Source: Malachius bipustulatus (lineage: Eukaryota > Arthropoda > Insecta > Coleoptera > Melyridae). From it: a stretch of 64,000 nucleotides of DNA. The notes below the pieces were generated by a model that worked only from the letters and a program-made list of their open reading frames with translations, searched no databases and was not told the DNA's origin. The position numbers and the translations under genes were made by a program. Below, one piece after another: positions 7,891 to 18,382 of the stretch; position 1 is the first letter of the stretch, and the number at the start of each line of letters is the position of its first letter. The stretch is taken from contig OU342633.1 of NCBI GenBank assembly GCA_910589415.1, forward strand, positions 8,904,858 to 8,968,857, read 5' to 3'.

Positions 7891-8024
7891 TAGAAATATT
7901 TACGCATTTGAAACAGCAATTTATAAAACAATTACTACACTTTTTTGAACTGTACAATATCAACGCCTAGTATTGTAAATTTCGTTCTAGGTGGAGTTAT
8001 AACTCCGAGTTTTTCACCCTTTTA

Positions 8025-8475
8025 CCAAAATTCTATAAAAGATTTCATGTATACTCGGAATGAAAGACCCCGCTGGAGAATCTTTTTTCAGTAATTTCAA
8101 GATATCACTATGAATTTACCGTGCAAAAAATTTGCCCCAAGATTAACCCCACTGTTATGATTTTTTGCAAAAACCTTGATAAAATACACCGTTAAGGACG
8201 ACATAATTTTTTACCTTACATCACGTAGGTACACTAATTATTATAAGTATCTCAGCCTACTTTGGTCTATAAAAGATTTCATGTATACTCTGAATGAAAA
8301 GAGTCCACTGGAGAATCTTTTTTCAGTAGTTTCAAGATATCACTATGAATTTACCGTGCAAAAATTTGCCCCAAGATTAACCCCAGCTGTTATGATTTTT
8401 TGCAAAAACCTTGATAAAATACACCGTTAAGGACGACATAATTTTTACCTTACATTACGTAGGTACACTAATTGA
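8025..8475 (-). repeat. two tandem 237-bp relic units with TATAAAAG boxes
   Basis: Two copies (about 8025-8240 and 8265-8475) share TCTATAAAAGATTTCATGTA, GGAGAATCTTTTTTCAGTA, TATCACTATGAATTTACCGT, TTTGCCCCAAGATTAACCCC and AAGGACGACATAATTTTT in the same order. Part of each is homologous on the minus strand to the coding exon at 6408-7226. The TATAAAAG box is a good TATA match in the plus direction. Confidence 0.7.
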
Positions 8476-8639
8476 ACGGCTAAGTGCAGATAGGGAAGTA
8501 CTTCAAAATATTAGTTCTGAGAAAATCAATATAAACTGGGTAGGCACTGCTCTTAATCTGCATCGACGCATTTTTTTTTTACTAATTAATTGTGCCATGT
8601 AAATAAATAATTATTATGAAGAAGAACGAGTTTCACTTT

Positions 8640-9871
8640 GTGTGTTGAGAATCGAATATTTAATTTGGCCCACTGCTGGTCAACTGGGAACACCTGTTGC
8701 AACGGGGTTATTGTGTAACAGGGATTAGAGTAATATAAGGAAAGATTTGACCTACATAATACGACGGTTATGGCCAGGTAATCTAAGGGGTTTGTAGGCG
8801 GCATATGTATAGAATTTTCAACTCGGGATCATGATTTCAAATGGCTCTATTTTTATACAGCTTACATAATGAGGCGAATAATATCGCTGACCGATCAAAG
8901 GGGATTTTAGATACATTATACCGCGGGATCATGTAATTATATGCATGACTTTTAATCAAAGGGTTTTAAAAGATTTCATGCACTATGTTGAGAATCGAAT
9001 ATTTAATTTGGTCCACTGTAGGCTGGTCGATTGGAACACCTGTTGCAGCGGGGCTACCTCTATTGTGTAACATTAAGGGATTATTTATAGAAATAATATT
9101 TTACAGCTTACCTACATAAAAAGACGGTGATAATCAAAGAGTTTGTAGGCGGCTTAAGTATAGAATTTTTAACTCGGGATCATGATTTCAAAGGGGTCTA
9201 TTTTTTATACAGCTTAACGTGTAAATGAGGGGAATACTGTGAGTCGGTGACCGATCAAAGGGATTAGTACATGATACAATACAACAATAATGATTTTGAA
9301 TTATTTTTCTCACGCTGTCTTGTGTGTTAAAGGATTATAGATACATGGAAAGATTTTACCTACTTTTCTCATGCTGCCTGTGTGTGTTAAAGGGCTTTAT
9401 TTTTATATTGAGAATCGAATATTTAATTTACCCATGCACACTGGTCAACTGGAACACCTGTTGCAGCGGGGCTACCGCTATTGTGTAACTATAACAATAC
9501 AACAATAATAATTCTTTTTTTCTCATGCTGTGTGTTAAAGGATTATAGATATGCAAGGTAATCAAAGGGGTTTTTTGTAGGCGGCATAAGTCAAAGGGAT
9601 TAGTACATGATAACAGAGCAATAAATAATGAAATTAAGGGATTAATTAGACAATAGTGCCAACTGGAACACCTGTTGCAGCGGGGCTACCGCTATTGTGT
9701 AACTATAACAATACAACAATAATAATCCTTTTTTCTCATGCTGTGTGTTAAAGGATTATAGATATGCAAGGTAATCAAAGGGGTTTTTGTAGGCGGCATA
9801 AGTCAAAGGGATTAGTACATGATAACAGAGCAATAAATAATGAAATTAAGGGATTAAGTAGACAATAGTGA
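8640..9871. repeat. cluster of long direct repeats (two perfect-like 214-bp units)
   Basis: The unit TTGAGAATCGAATATTTAAT ... GGAACACCTGTTGCAGCGGG ... ATTGTGTAAC occurs from 8640, 8990 and 9408. Then 9446-9659 is repeated almost exactly at 9660-9871. A recurring (A/G)(A/T)TCAAAGGG motif appears at least six times, together with GTAGGCGGCATAAG and AACTCGGGATCATGATTTCA. There is no coding capacity. Origin is unknown; it may be part of the same duplicated unit as the relics to the left or a separate transposon. Confidence 0.75.
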
Positions 9872-10011
9872 CGGCTATAAATAACCCTTAAGCTGACATT
9901 AATGGGTTTTAGGTCATTAAAAAGCCATTAAATATTTATACGCACACCTATTCTACTGTCACATATAGAAATTTCTTCTACGTCACCCGCTTTGGGATCA
10001 TCAGCTTCGTT

Positions 10012-10852
10012 CTAATCCTCTTGTTCCTCGATTTCATCATATGCTTGCTCAAAAACAGTCTCTGTTTCTTCCTCTTCATCGCTATCTTGTTGTGGAATTT
10101 GCGAATTATCACAAGTACCATTGCAATTCGTGCCTATAACGGAGCACTTTAATTCAGCCTTTCTTCATCCACAGGCTCCCCGACATCGCCTTTTGAATTT
10201 GCAAGAACTACATTTTTAAAAAGGTTTCCGGAGCTGGGGGCTCGAGCGTGGTGAAAGGAATTGGCCCATTCTTGCTTTTTTCCATCCCCATTGCCCTGCA
10301 TTTTTTTTTCAACTTCATACCACTGTTAAACCTGCTTAGGTTCGGAAAGAATTCTGTCGTGCTGCTGCATCTGTAGGTGGAAGCGATGCAATATTAAATT
10401 TATTTTTATGTGCTGATTTTGTGAAGCATGTATATCTATAGTTATTTAACGACATACTTTTTACGTTTTATTTTTCCTTGATTGAAGAGTACCTACTGAT
10501 GTTGTATCACAGCCACTGAAAGCGTGCACGAATAATATGTTATCTGTGACTGTTTTATCTGTGACACTTTTTGCGAATACAAAATTCGTTGCGAAATTTT
10601 TCCTTTTCCTGGTTTGAGAACATATTTATGTTTAAACGCGTAGATAGAGCCAAGAGAATAAGAAGATTCTTCGCCGACAACTATTACGGAATCAAATGTA
10701 GATGAAATTCTGATTCCCGTATTGATTATAAGCGTATCCGCATCTTCCGTGGCTTCCTTGACCATGAAGTTCGCAGCTTCAAATTTTGTCTTCAACATTC
10801 CAATGAAGCGTTTCTTGTTTGCATCGTTGCCTAGAAATTTATCGTATGACAC
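10012..10852 (-). pseudogene. decayed transposon-type gene: PIN-like domain plus Cys-rich C-terminus
   Basis: The first part (10852-10493) reads FLGNDANKKRFIGMLKTKFE, EATEDADTLIINTG and VIVVGEESSYSL. It resembles a domain, remembered from many aphid and cnidarian multi-copy proteins, with a DAD..I...GED..L pattern similar to PIN/FEN nucleases. After a gap, still on the minus strand (about 10190-10012), a Cys-rich tail reads CKFKRRCRGACG, stop, RKAELKCSVIGTNCNGTC, then an acidic end (QDSDEEEETETVFEQAYDE) and a stop at 10012. The in-frame TGA replaces what is an Arg codon in relatives as I recall them. The order PIN-like then Cys-rich tail is as expected for the family, so this is one broken gene. 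Confidence 0.55.
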
Positions 10853-11384
10853 AGTTTTTCACATTTTTCTGTTATATTCGAATAACGCGTGTTGGTGTAG
10901 ATGTATTATCTTGATTTGTGGCGCTCGTATGCTGAAACTATTGATTTTACAAAAAAAAAAAGATTACTACATAAATTGTGGGAAATTTTCTCTAGTTCCA
11001 TTTATTACAACTATTTTCATCGTAAAATGAGTCACAAAGAAGATATTGTAAAAAAAACGGTTTTTAGGCGCCATTTTTTCAAAAAGGCGGCACGAGCGGC
11101 AAAGATACGAGATGGAAAAGTAAAAATTCGGAAAGCGAGTCAAAATCTATAAAATCACCAATTTCCAAAACTCCCGGAAAACTTTCGCGAAAAAACATGG
11201 AAAAAATTGTAATTTTTATGGCAACCAAACACTATCAACTATAAACACATAATTATGTTGGGAAGAAAAATTACAATTCAGTTGCCGCCACCAAACAGGC
11301 CGCCATCAAACTCAAGATATTTCTTTGACCTTTTGAGTCATGAAAAGGATCGACACTTAAATTTTTAGGTTGAAAACATCATTC
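10853..11384. other. no gene recognised
   Basis: AT-rich sequence with a basic, low-complexity frame (10901-11152) that looks like chance. I see no splice signals or motif worth calling. Confidence 0.4.
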
Positions 11385-11498
11385 AGATGGTTCAACAGAA
11401 CCCCCAAACAAGCACTAGGCGAATAAACGTTGCTGTGGGAGTCCCCTATTCTCAAGTATGGAGAATAGTCAAAACGGAACGTCTCCATTCCTATCACT
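11385..11498 (+). pseudogene. HTH fragment of a mariner/DDE-type transposase-like protein
   Basis: About 35 codons reading NPQTSTRRINVAVGVPYSQ, VWRIVKTERLHSYHY, then a stop. The pattern 'NP..S.R..A...GV....V.RI......H.YH' is the second helix-turn-helix region common in insect mariner-like or DDE_3-type transposase relics. Nothing of the catalytic domain follows. Confidence 0.5.
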
Positions 11499-11504
11499 AT
11501 TGAT

Positions 11505-11627
11505 CCTCCTCCATCCCTCGTCACCTACATCGAGCCTCTAAACTTTCTGGATATCATAGGAATGGAAATTAGATTACATTTATCGTGAGTTCATTGTGAC
11601 ACCTCCACTGCGACCAAAGCTCTGCTA
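11505..11627 (-). repeat. 3' tail of an I/Jockey-like retroelement (minus copy)
   Basis: The reverse complement matches the stretch at 15958-16075 (TTTGGTCGCAGT.GAG.T.TCACAATGA ... ATTAGATT ... TTTCCATCCC) and, more weakly, 53373-53405 just after the RNase H pseudogene. Three copies next to different sequence suggest the 3' UTR of one retroelement family. Confidence 0.5.
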
Positions 11628-11640
11628 TTTTGTTTATATC

Positions 11641-12351
11641 TACAGGGTGTTGATTTTCAAAGCGGGCCATAGGGGAGCATTACGAAAGTGGTTTTTGAGG
11701 ATTCCTGCTCGCCGTTTAAACTGATAGAAATGGTTTTGGTATCAAAATGAAGCTAAAATTATTGCGCATAACGCTTGACATCAGAAATTAATTTAATTTC
11801 ACGTTGTTTTCTAAATTCTTCAGTAAAAATTCAAGTAATTGTTAATGTTTAATCACAAAATAGCATGCCTTGCCTAAATAATAATGACGTTTCTACGTTT
11901 TGACAATCCAATAATAAAACATTGGTCTATTAAAAAAATTAACGGCAAATAAATCGCGAACCCTCCTGTAACTGGCTACACTGTAGTAGGTTTTCATTAA
12001 AGACTCTTTCTTGGTTTGTATTACCTATTTTTAAATAGAACCAGACTTTATTATTACCTACTTATAAAGTTTTATTATTGGATTGTCAAAACGTAGAAAC
12101 GTCATTATTATTTAGGCAAGGCATGCTATTTTGTGATTAAACATTAACAATTACTTGAATTTTTACTGAAGAATTTAGAAAACAACGTGAAATTAAATTA
12201 ATTTCTGATGTCCAGCGTTATGCGCAATAATTTTAGCTTCATTTTGATACCAAAACCATTTCTGCCAGTTTAAACGGCGAGCAGGAATCCTCAAAAACCA
12301 CTTTCGCAATGCTAATCCCCTATGGCCCGCTGTGAAAATCAACACCCTGTA
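11641..12351. mobile_element. foldback MITE, ~280-bp arms, TA-CAGGGTG ends
   Basis: The left arm (11643-11922) and right arm (12068-12349) are near-perfect inverted repeats starting CAGGGTGTTGATTTTCA and containing GGAATCCTCAAAAACCA on the right arm. Both ends abut TA, as in Tc1/mariner-type target duplication. The ~145-bp centre has no ORF. A second copy with an almost complete right arm is at 35482-35860. Confidence 0.85.
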
Positions 12352-13204
12352 TATACAGTGTGCTTAGGATAACATGGGTGTTCGATTTCGACTTAAATCG
12401 AACTTCAATTTCACGACTAATTGCAATCAAATAAACAAAATTGGGAGTCACAAAAATTTACGAATCACCACAGTGTAAATTTAGGATCGATTAACCCTTA
12501 CTGGATCGGTGTGCTGCTAGAGAGGACCCTCTTTCCATCCGATGGTCCAGAATCCCAGTCTCAGGGAACTTGATATCAAAACGATTGATTTTACCGGTAG
12601 TTACTGCACCCAAATACGAGAAACAGTTATTAGCAACTAATTACGGCCCGCCCGGTCATTTGTCCATACTCGAAGCCGGCAGTCGAATCTCGCCTTATTA
12701 TTACACGGCGGTGAACGATTATCACGACACCGCGCTATGAAAATTTTTATCGTCGCGGAACCGTTGAATGAAATGTGACAACCAATAATAATACCAATTC
12801 AACCAATTCAACAATTCAATCCTTGTACCACCATCAAACAGTCAATATCGAACAATGGGGATCTCGGAAAAGATACAGGGTGGGTTAAATTAGCAAAAAG
12901 TGTGCCAATTTAGGAGTCAATGAGTTTTACGTTGAGAAAACCAGAAAACTCCGCTTACATTCGGAGATATTAGAAAAAATTGAAATCTCACGATTTCGTT
13001 TTTATTTTTTTTTGTAGTTATTTGGAAAGATAGAAGAGAACAAAGGACACTTTCGAAACGTTTAGTTTCGAAGAAATCACCATAAACTTTTTTTTATATA
13101 TAGCCCGTAATAAAGTACACTTTTTGTTAGATAGCATGTTCGATTACGAATTCAACAATGTATAGGTACCACACTATGGTTTCTTTTTTTTTAAAGCACA
13201 TTTT
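12352..13204. other. noncoding, no gene recognised
   Basis: Mixed-composition sequence. A TACAGGGTGGG at about 12876 looks like an orphan left end of the CAGGGTG element group, but no matching right end is seen. No splice-flanked coding segment is recognised. Confidence 0.35.
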
Positions 13205-13325
13205 TGTGTAGCAGGCGTAGAACTTATGACGCTGACAAAACCTACTCATGTCAATAATATTGTTTTTGTCATTTTTTCAATTTTTTTTTAATTTTTCCAG
13301 CTTCATAAGTTTGACGCCTACTACA
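13205..13325. repeat. short inverted repeat
   Basis: GTGTAGCAGGCGTAGAACTT near 13207 pairs imperfectly with the TCATAAGTTTGACGCCTACT stretch ending near 13325, enclosing a T/A-rich centre. It looks like a small foldback element or the remnant of one. Confidence 0.5.
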
Positions 13326-13336
13326 CCAGACCTATA

Positions 13337-15140
13337 CAGGGTAGGACAAAAAATGTAAAAATTTTATAGGAGTAAAGTACACCCTTTTGTTTGTGGAGAT
13401 ATTCAAAAGTATGTGAAAAAGTTGTTTAGAATTAAAATTTAAAGTCAGATAGGAATTTATAGCATTATTTGATTTTTTATATTTGTTTTATTTTTACTTT
13501 TTATTTTTATTGGATTTTGTTTGTCACGAGCTTTTTGAGAATAATATTTTCGATTATTTTTATTATTATTATTACATCTAGGGCAGGTTCAAAGCCCTTG
13601 TACTGAAACTTGCGCTTATTGTACCCCTTTGGATAATAATTATCTCATCAGTCCCATCTCCCGAAAGTATTTCAGTATGATAGTCGAATGGGTGCGTGTT
13701 CTATTTCTTTCGGTTCTGCCATTTCGGTCCCAAATACTAGAAGTCTAGTTCCCTCTAGTGCTGGGCATTCACACATTCGGTAGTATGGGGCTTCCTCCCC
13801 CTCCCCGCATCTCCTGCGATCCGGGATATTTTTCACTCCTATTATTTAGAGGTGTTTTATTAGTGGACAGTGTCCTATTAGAAGTCCAATTGCCCATCTC
13901 AGCTGATGTTTACTCAGCTTTTTCAGTTACATCTTCTCTGCTCCCTCTTCCCTTTACCCACCTAGTCGCGTGAACAGCATCCCAGTTAGGTTTAGGTAAG
14001 GTCTGCATTGAAGTTGCTCTTTTTTCTCTCATAGGTTTTCTCCCGTGAGGAAAACTAGTTGTTGGCCTTTTGTGTCAGGGGTTTTCTGTCCACTAGGATC
14101 CACGTTTCTGGTTTTTAATCCCTTGTTTTGAATTCCCAGTCTTTTTTGGACTTTTTTTCTGGTTCCTCTTGGGTCCCTGGTTATAGGTTTCGGAACGTCC
14201 TTGGTGCCAAGTTTCGCTCCCGACCAGGGTTCCATTTCCATTTTCCTGACCACCCGCACCAGCGAGTCCTCTGTGGCCTGGTCAGCGCAGGAAGCCATAA
14301 GAAAGTCCACTCTAAGCTGCACTCCTGAGAACCTTGGTGCAGGTTCTCCTTCTTTTACGTTGTTCCGGTTCCTTGCTGGTCTCGGGTTTTGTTACACTGA
14401 AGTTACACCTTCAACCCTAGCTTTCTAGGTTCTCCAGTTTCCCCCTGGTTTTGTAGTTTCTACTCTTTTCTCAGTTTCCTGGAAGCGGCTTTTAAGAATT
14501 TTTTTGTGTGGGTCTTTCTTTTCAGAATCCCCTTCCCTTTTTGAATTAGGTGTGTCTTGGTCCATATGGTTCCCACGAGTAATGTAGCTATTAAAGAAAT
14601 ACCATAGGCAGAGCTCCATACGTATGGTAGGCATTTATTTTCGAAGGTGCGCCACTTCTTCGAGGTTGAATCCAGAAGGGACTGATCTACTATTCAGCCA
14701 CGCATCCTTTTAGCCTGGGTTCCCGCCGTAGGATTTAGGTTTTTAAAGGTTGTCTCCTTTTGGTCCAGGCGGTAAAGTCTAGACCCCCGTATTCCTTTGT
14801 TCGCGAGATGTGACCTCGACAACAGAGTTTTACGGTCTTTCGGAGAGTCCACTTTCAGACGTTCTCCGGCATCGTTATAACCCCTGTGCAGACCTTTAGT
14901 CACGACACTACAACCAGATTGGGGGTATTTTCGATTAAGATTCACCAATTATATTCCAATTAACTGAAATTTAACTGTTATTTTTTTTGATAATAAATAA
15001 AAAAAAACTAAAAAAATCTAAAAATTCATATCTGACTTTAAATTTTATTTCTAAACCACTTTTTCCCATAAATATTTTTAATATCTTCACATACAAGGGT
15101 AGGTACTTTTATAAATTTTTACTTCCTTCGTCCTACCCTG
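13337..15140. mobile_element. 1.8-kb element with ~110-140-bp inverted ends, TA-CAGGGTA
   Basis: Left arm (13337-13475) and right arm (15030-15140) are diverged inverted repeats beginning CAGGGTAGGAC(A/G)AA and ending TCCTACCCTG, each next to TA. They share a TTTAAAGTCAGATA-type inner segment. The interior is occupied by a separate retroelement piece (13560-14950), so the element is composite. Confidence 0.7.
13560..14950 (-). pseudogene. internally deleted I-clade-like retroelement nested in the TIR element
   Basis: Reading on the minus strand, the right part (14950-14000) has basic, Lys/Arg/Pro-rich frames of ORF1 style. The left part (about 13925-13700) has an RNase H C-terminal signature: HQLRWAIGLLIGHC, then PDRRRCGEGEEAPYYRMCEC and PALEGTR. 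The 3' end runs into a TAATAATAATAATAAAAATAA tail, as in I-factor relatives. ORF2's endonuclease and reverse transcriptase are missing, so it is a deletion derivative, with several stops. Confidence 0.55.
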
Positions 15141-15296
15141 TATGCTTCACATCATAACACTAAATAAGTATGTGTTAAATAAGTTTTAGAGCACGCACAA
15201 ACTATCTGCTCAATCATTTTTTTTTATTTATTTTACCAATAAAAAAAATTCCCATATGGTGCGTACTTTTCGGATGGCACTGTATACAGGGTGTAT

Positions 15297-15950
15297 CACA
15301 AGATGTGTCCAAAAATGAATGGGGTGATTCCTTGGCGCGTGCTGATAAAAATGTTCCTATAAATATTGGTCCGCAAACCTACCTTTTTCGAGATACAAAA
15401 TAACATTTTTTTCAGTTTTTTGACGATATCTCTAGGAATCGTCTAAGATATAAAATTGAACTTTTGTACACATCTTATCAATAATATTACTGATTTTTTG
15501 AGCGCTACTTAAATAACTTTCCATATGCGGTGGCAGAGATTTTTGAGCTGCTTGAAATTTTTTTGCCCCTAATTTCTAGGACACTATGAAAATTGGCATT
15601 GTGAAAGCACATTTTAAATTGCCGATATATTCTACATAAAAAAAGGTGTTTTTGGTCTAAGGTGTTCTCGAAAACACGAACTGTTTTCGAGAAATACAGC
15701 ATTTTATGATGAAAAAATTGAAAGTAGCATGTTTTGTTGTTCACAAAAAATTACTAGTTTTTGTTATTTTGTTGAATGATTTGTTCCATTGCCATATAAA
15801 AAAGAAATTAGCTGTTGAAAATGTAGGTACTATATTATTGATACGATATATACAAAAGTTCGGTTTTATATTTCAAACGGTTCCTAAGATACCTCTCAGA
15901 ACGCGCCAAGAAATCACACTTTTAATTTTCCGACACGTGTTTTGAAACAC
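15297..15950. mobile_element. foldback element, TA-CAGGGTG left end
   Basis: The left end (CAGGGTGTATCACAAGATGT) and an inner block GGGGTGATTCCTTGGCGCGT match in reverse the right block ACGCGCCAAGAAATCACACT (about 15900-15920). The match continues inward (CTAAGATATAAAATTGAACT against the complement of AGTTCGGTTTTATATTTCAA). The right terminus is worn. It is noncoding; small frames on both strands are by-products of the inverted arms. Confidence 0.65.
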
Positions 15951-15957
15951 GTTTTAT

Positions 15958-16075
15958 TGTCACAATAGACCTTTTATTTGGTCGCAGTAGAGATGTCACA
16001 ATGACCTACTCAGGATGAATCTAATCTAATTTCCATCCCTTCCATATCTAGAAAGTTCAGAGGTCGAATTAAGTG
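15958..16075 (+). repeat. 3' tail of an I/Jockey-like retroelement (plus copy)
   Basis: Starts CACAATAGACCTTTTATTTG and GTCGCAGTAGAGATGTCACA. The sequence CACAATAGACC..TTGGTCGCAGT recurs at 53370-53395 downstream of an RNase H pseudogene, and the inverse copy is at 11505-11627. No coding part is attached here. Confidence 0.5.
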
Positions 16076-16640
16076 ATGAGGTATCTAGACGGGCATTTTG
16101 TCAGCGGATTCTAGGAAATTCGACGCAGTATTCCTATGTAGAATTATTTTCACCGATTAAACTCAATTTACGAGAGATGTGGTGTTTTATACTTGAATTT
16201 CACATGTTCAGGATAGAAGTCTCTTGCAACGAGGGAGGCTCATTCGCAGCGCACATTTTCTGTGAATGTGTGATGTGATTTTAATGATAACAAATATTTA
16301 TATTTATATTTTATTTTTTATTATTTTTTATTTTTATTATTTTATTTTACTTTATATTTATATTATTTATGTTGACGAAAGGTCAAAGAAATGGGTCGAG
16401 TTCTCGAGTTTCTGGAAAGTGATTGGTTCTCATTAAAATTATCATTTCTTCTGTGAGTTATTTTTCTTATTAAATCTTATGTTTACCTTGAAAAAATCTA
16501 GTACGGATCCTAATCCTGGCTAAATCTGCATAACAAGCGAACTTATTTGAAATATAGCTAGTAAATTAGCAAGTTTTATAAAATCACACTTGATTAACAA
16601 AAATAATGAACAAACATGAATTGAAATCCTGAAACCACTA
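16076..16640. other. AT-rich noncoding
   Basis: T/A-rich with a TTTATTTTTATTATTTTATT stretch around 16310-16350. No gene or repeat family recognised. Confidence 0.35.
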
Positions 16641-16790
16641 ATAATATATTATTATATGAGCGATTATGAAGTCATTATTCACGAGATAATGATAATGACA
16701 CGAGTTTAAGCGAGTGGCATTGTCATCATCAAGTGAATAATGGCCATAATCGCGAATGTAATACTATGCTTCTTCTGCTCTTTTATTTAT
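16641..16790. mobile_element. ~150-bp MITE, copy 1
   Basis: The inverted-repeat-like ends GAGCGATTATGAAGTCATTA and TGGCCATAATCGCGAATGTA enclose GAGTGGCATTGTCATCATCA. A second copy with about 85% identity lies at 46125-46270. Confidence 0.7.
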
Positions 16791-17370
16791 AAGAAAACAA
16801 ATAATAATATTTTTTTATTTATTTTACTGCTTGGAACAACTTAAGTACCGAGTACCGAGTGCGCACGCGTGGATTATGAGAAATGTCAGTTATCGTTCCT
16901 ATTCACTGCTTTGCTCTATTTATCAAATATACAGCTTTTGATTGGTTCACAAGCGGGAATTATGAGCTATAATTCAACACCTACGAATAATAACCTTCAT
17001 AATCCATTCAAAAGGCTCTAATAATTATTGGAATGTTATTTAATAAGAGTAGAAAAAAGCCTTTATTTTTCTCGGTTCAGTTTAATAGTGCCAAGCAATT
17101 TTTTATCGGAGTTGTAACTGCATACTTGATCCCAACTTGAAATTCCTTAGTCTTATTAGTCCCAATTTGGACTATATATGTATATTGTTTCCAATATGAA
17201 ATTACTTAACCCAAATTTGAAGCCTAGCAGGTACATACAGATTAATAAGACGTTCTTGGCTGTGTAACAAATCAAGAAATCCTGCTAAGAGTTAGGTACA
17301 TTGTATTAGTTTACTTATACTGTGATTGATTCTATAGTTTTCCAGTTTAATTTTTTATTTTTTTTTGCAG
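16791..17370. other. probable intron upstream of the CAP exon
   Basis: Noncoding, ending in a pyrimidine-rich tract and TTTTTTGCAG acceptor at 17370. The exon(s) encoding the N-terminal part of the CAP protein are not recognised here and may lie further left or be too diverged to see. Confidence 0.4.
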
Positions 17371-17534
17371 CGAGATTCTATGTGGGACAGAATTTGTATG
17401 CTATCACTTGGTCAGATAATAGAAGAGATGAAAACTGGATAAACGCAATCGCCAGTTGGTATAATGAATACAAAAAATACACATATGGCGTAGTGACCTC
17501 GTCTAATTACAAGGAAACTGGCCATTATACACAG
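17371..17534 (+). CDS. CAP / venom-allergen-5-like protein, internal exon
   Basis: Exon between a TTTTTTGCAG acceptor and an ACAG|GTAC donor. It enters in phase 1 (first two bases complete a codon) and leaves in phase 0. It encodes RFYVGQNLYAITWSD, ENWINAIASWYNEYKKYTYG and ETGHYTQ, matching the CAP domain pattern GQN....W...I..W..E...Y.YG...TGHYTQ. This includes the His of the CAP-cavity motif in GHYTQ. CAP/antigen-5 proteins in insects are secreted, often salivary or venom proteins. The next exon continues exactly at the expected residue. The upstream part with the signal peptide is not located. Confidence 0.85.
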
Positions 17535-18382
17535 GTACTAGACCAAATACCCACTAGTTTATCAGAATAAAAAAACCATTCCAACCTGTTTTGGGAAGTT
17601 ATCGGCAGCTGCGGCCATTTTAGTCGAGTTAAAATAGTATTCCGCTCCGGATATTGGTACATAGTACTTTTAAGATCATCGGCTTGCAAACATGTGAGAA
17701 TGACGAAAATCTGGTAGAGTCAAATCGACGTATTAATAATCAAATAATAATAATTAAGGATGCCTAAGTACGTTACAATTATTGTTAAATTGAAAAACAG
17801 CATTTGTTATAACGACTATAACTTATAACAATAACCTCCGAATCTAAATAGTCAGCTGTTTCTTTACTCTGTGATACTTCAGCTTTCATTCACATCCAGG
17901 ATACTACTAACTACGCACTACCACTGACAACAACTAACTGAACACTTCAGCCACGGCGGTTCTTATATACGAGTATATAGTTCCCTGAAGTGTCATAGAA
18001 GTTATCTATAGGAGCTTCATTAACTTATTTCCAGTCACAACGCATTCTCGAACATGTGCAGAATGCGGAACCATTGTGGTATTTAGTAGAACTGTCAGTT
18101 ACACTCTTACACTGGCCCGTTAATGTGTATTATGATTTTTTCAAATAATATTATTCGATATTTTTTGTTTTGGTTTCCTTAAGATGTACAAGTGTGATAC
18201 ATCAGTTGATTTCAATTTGTTTTCTCTACTGAATGATGTAAAATTCTAATATGGCGTCCATAAGAAAAACAAAAGTTGACTATGATATCTTCGAAACTAG
18301 TATCGAGAAAGTTTGGAGTATTGGAGTTTTGTAGCTTTTTTTCGGGATATTTCAGAAGTGGTCACAGATATCTTGAATGTCT
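17535..18382. other. CAP-gene intron, left part
   Basis: Start of a 3.9-kb intron. Contains a possible long-terminal-repeat-like stretch (about 17860-18040, ending in TGAAGTGTCATAGAAGTTAT) next to the gypsy relic, but I could not find its partner. A short piece around 18170-18300 resembles the inverted-arm element at 38790-39702 (TGGTTTCCTTAA, GGCGTCCATAAGA). Confidence 0.35.

Noticed and set aside
6063..8602. Small plus-strand frames with IKYT(V/I)KDDIIF repeats
   Set aside because: They run over the relic repeats whose recognisable coding similarity is on the minus strand; no consistent length or motif.
9446..9871. Interpretation of the 214-bp direct repeats as LTRs
   Set aside because: The copies are directly adjacent with nothing between them, so a tandem duplication fits better.
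17860..18040. LTR of the gypsy relic
   Set aside because: Position is suggestive but I could not find a matching copy at the other side (21.3-21.5 kb), so no LTR is called.
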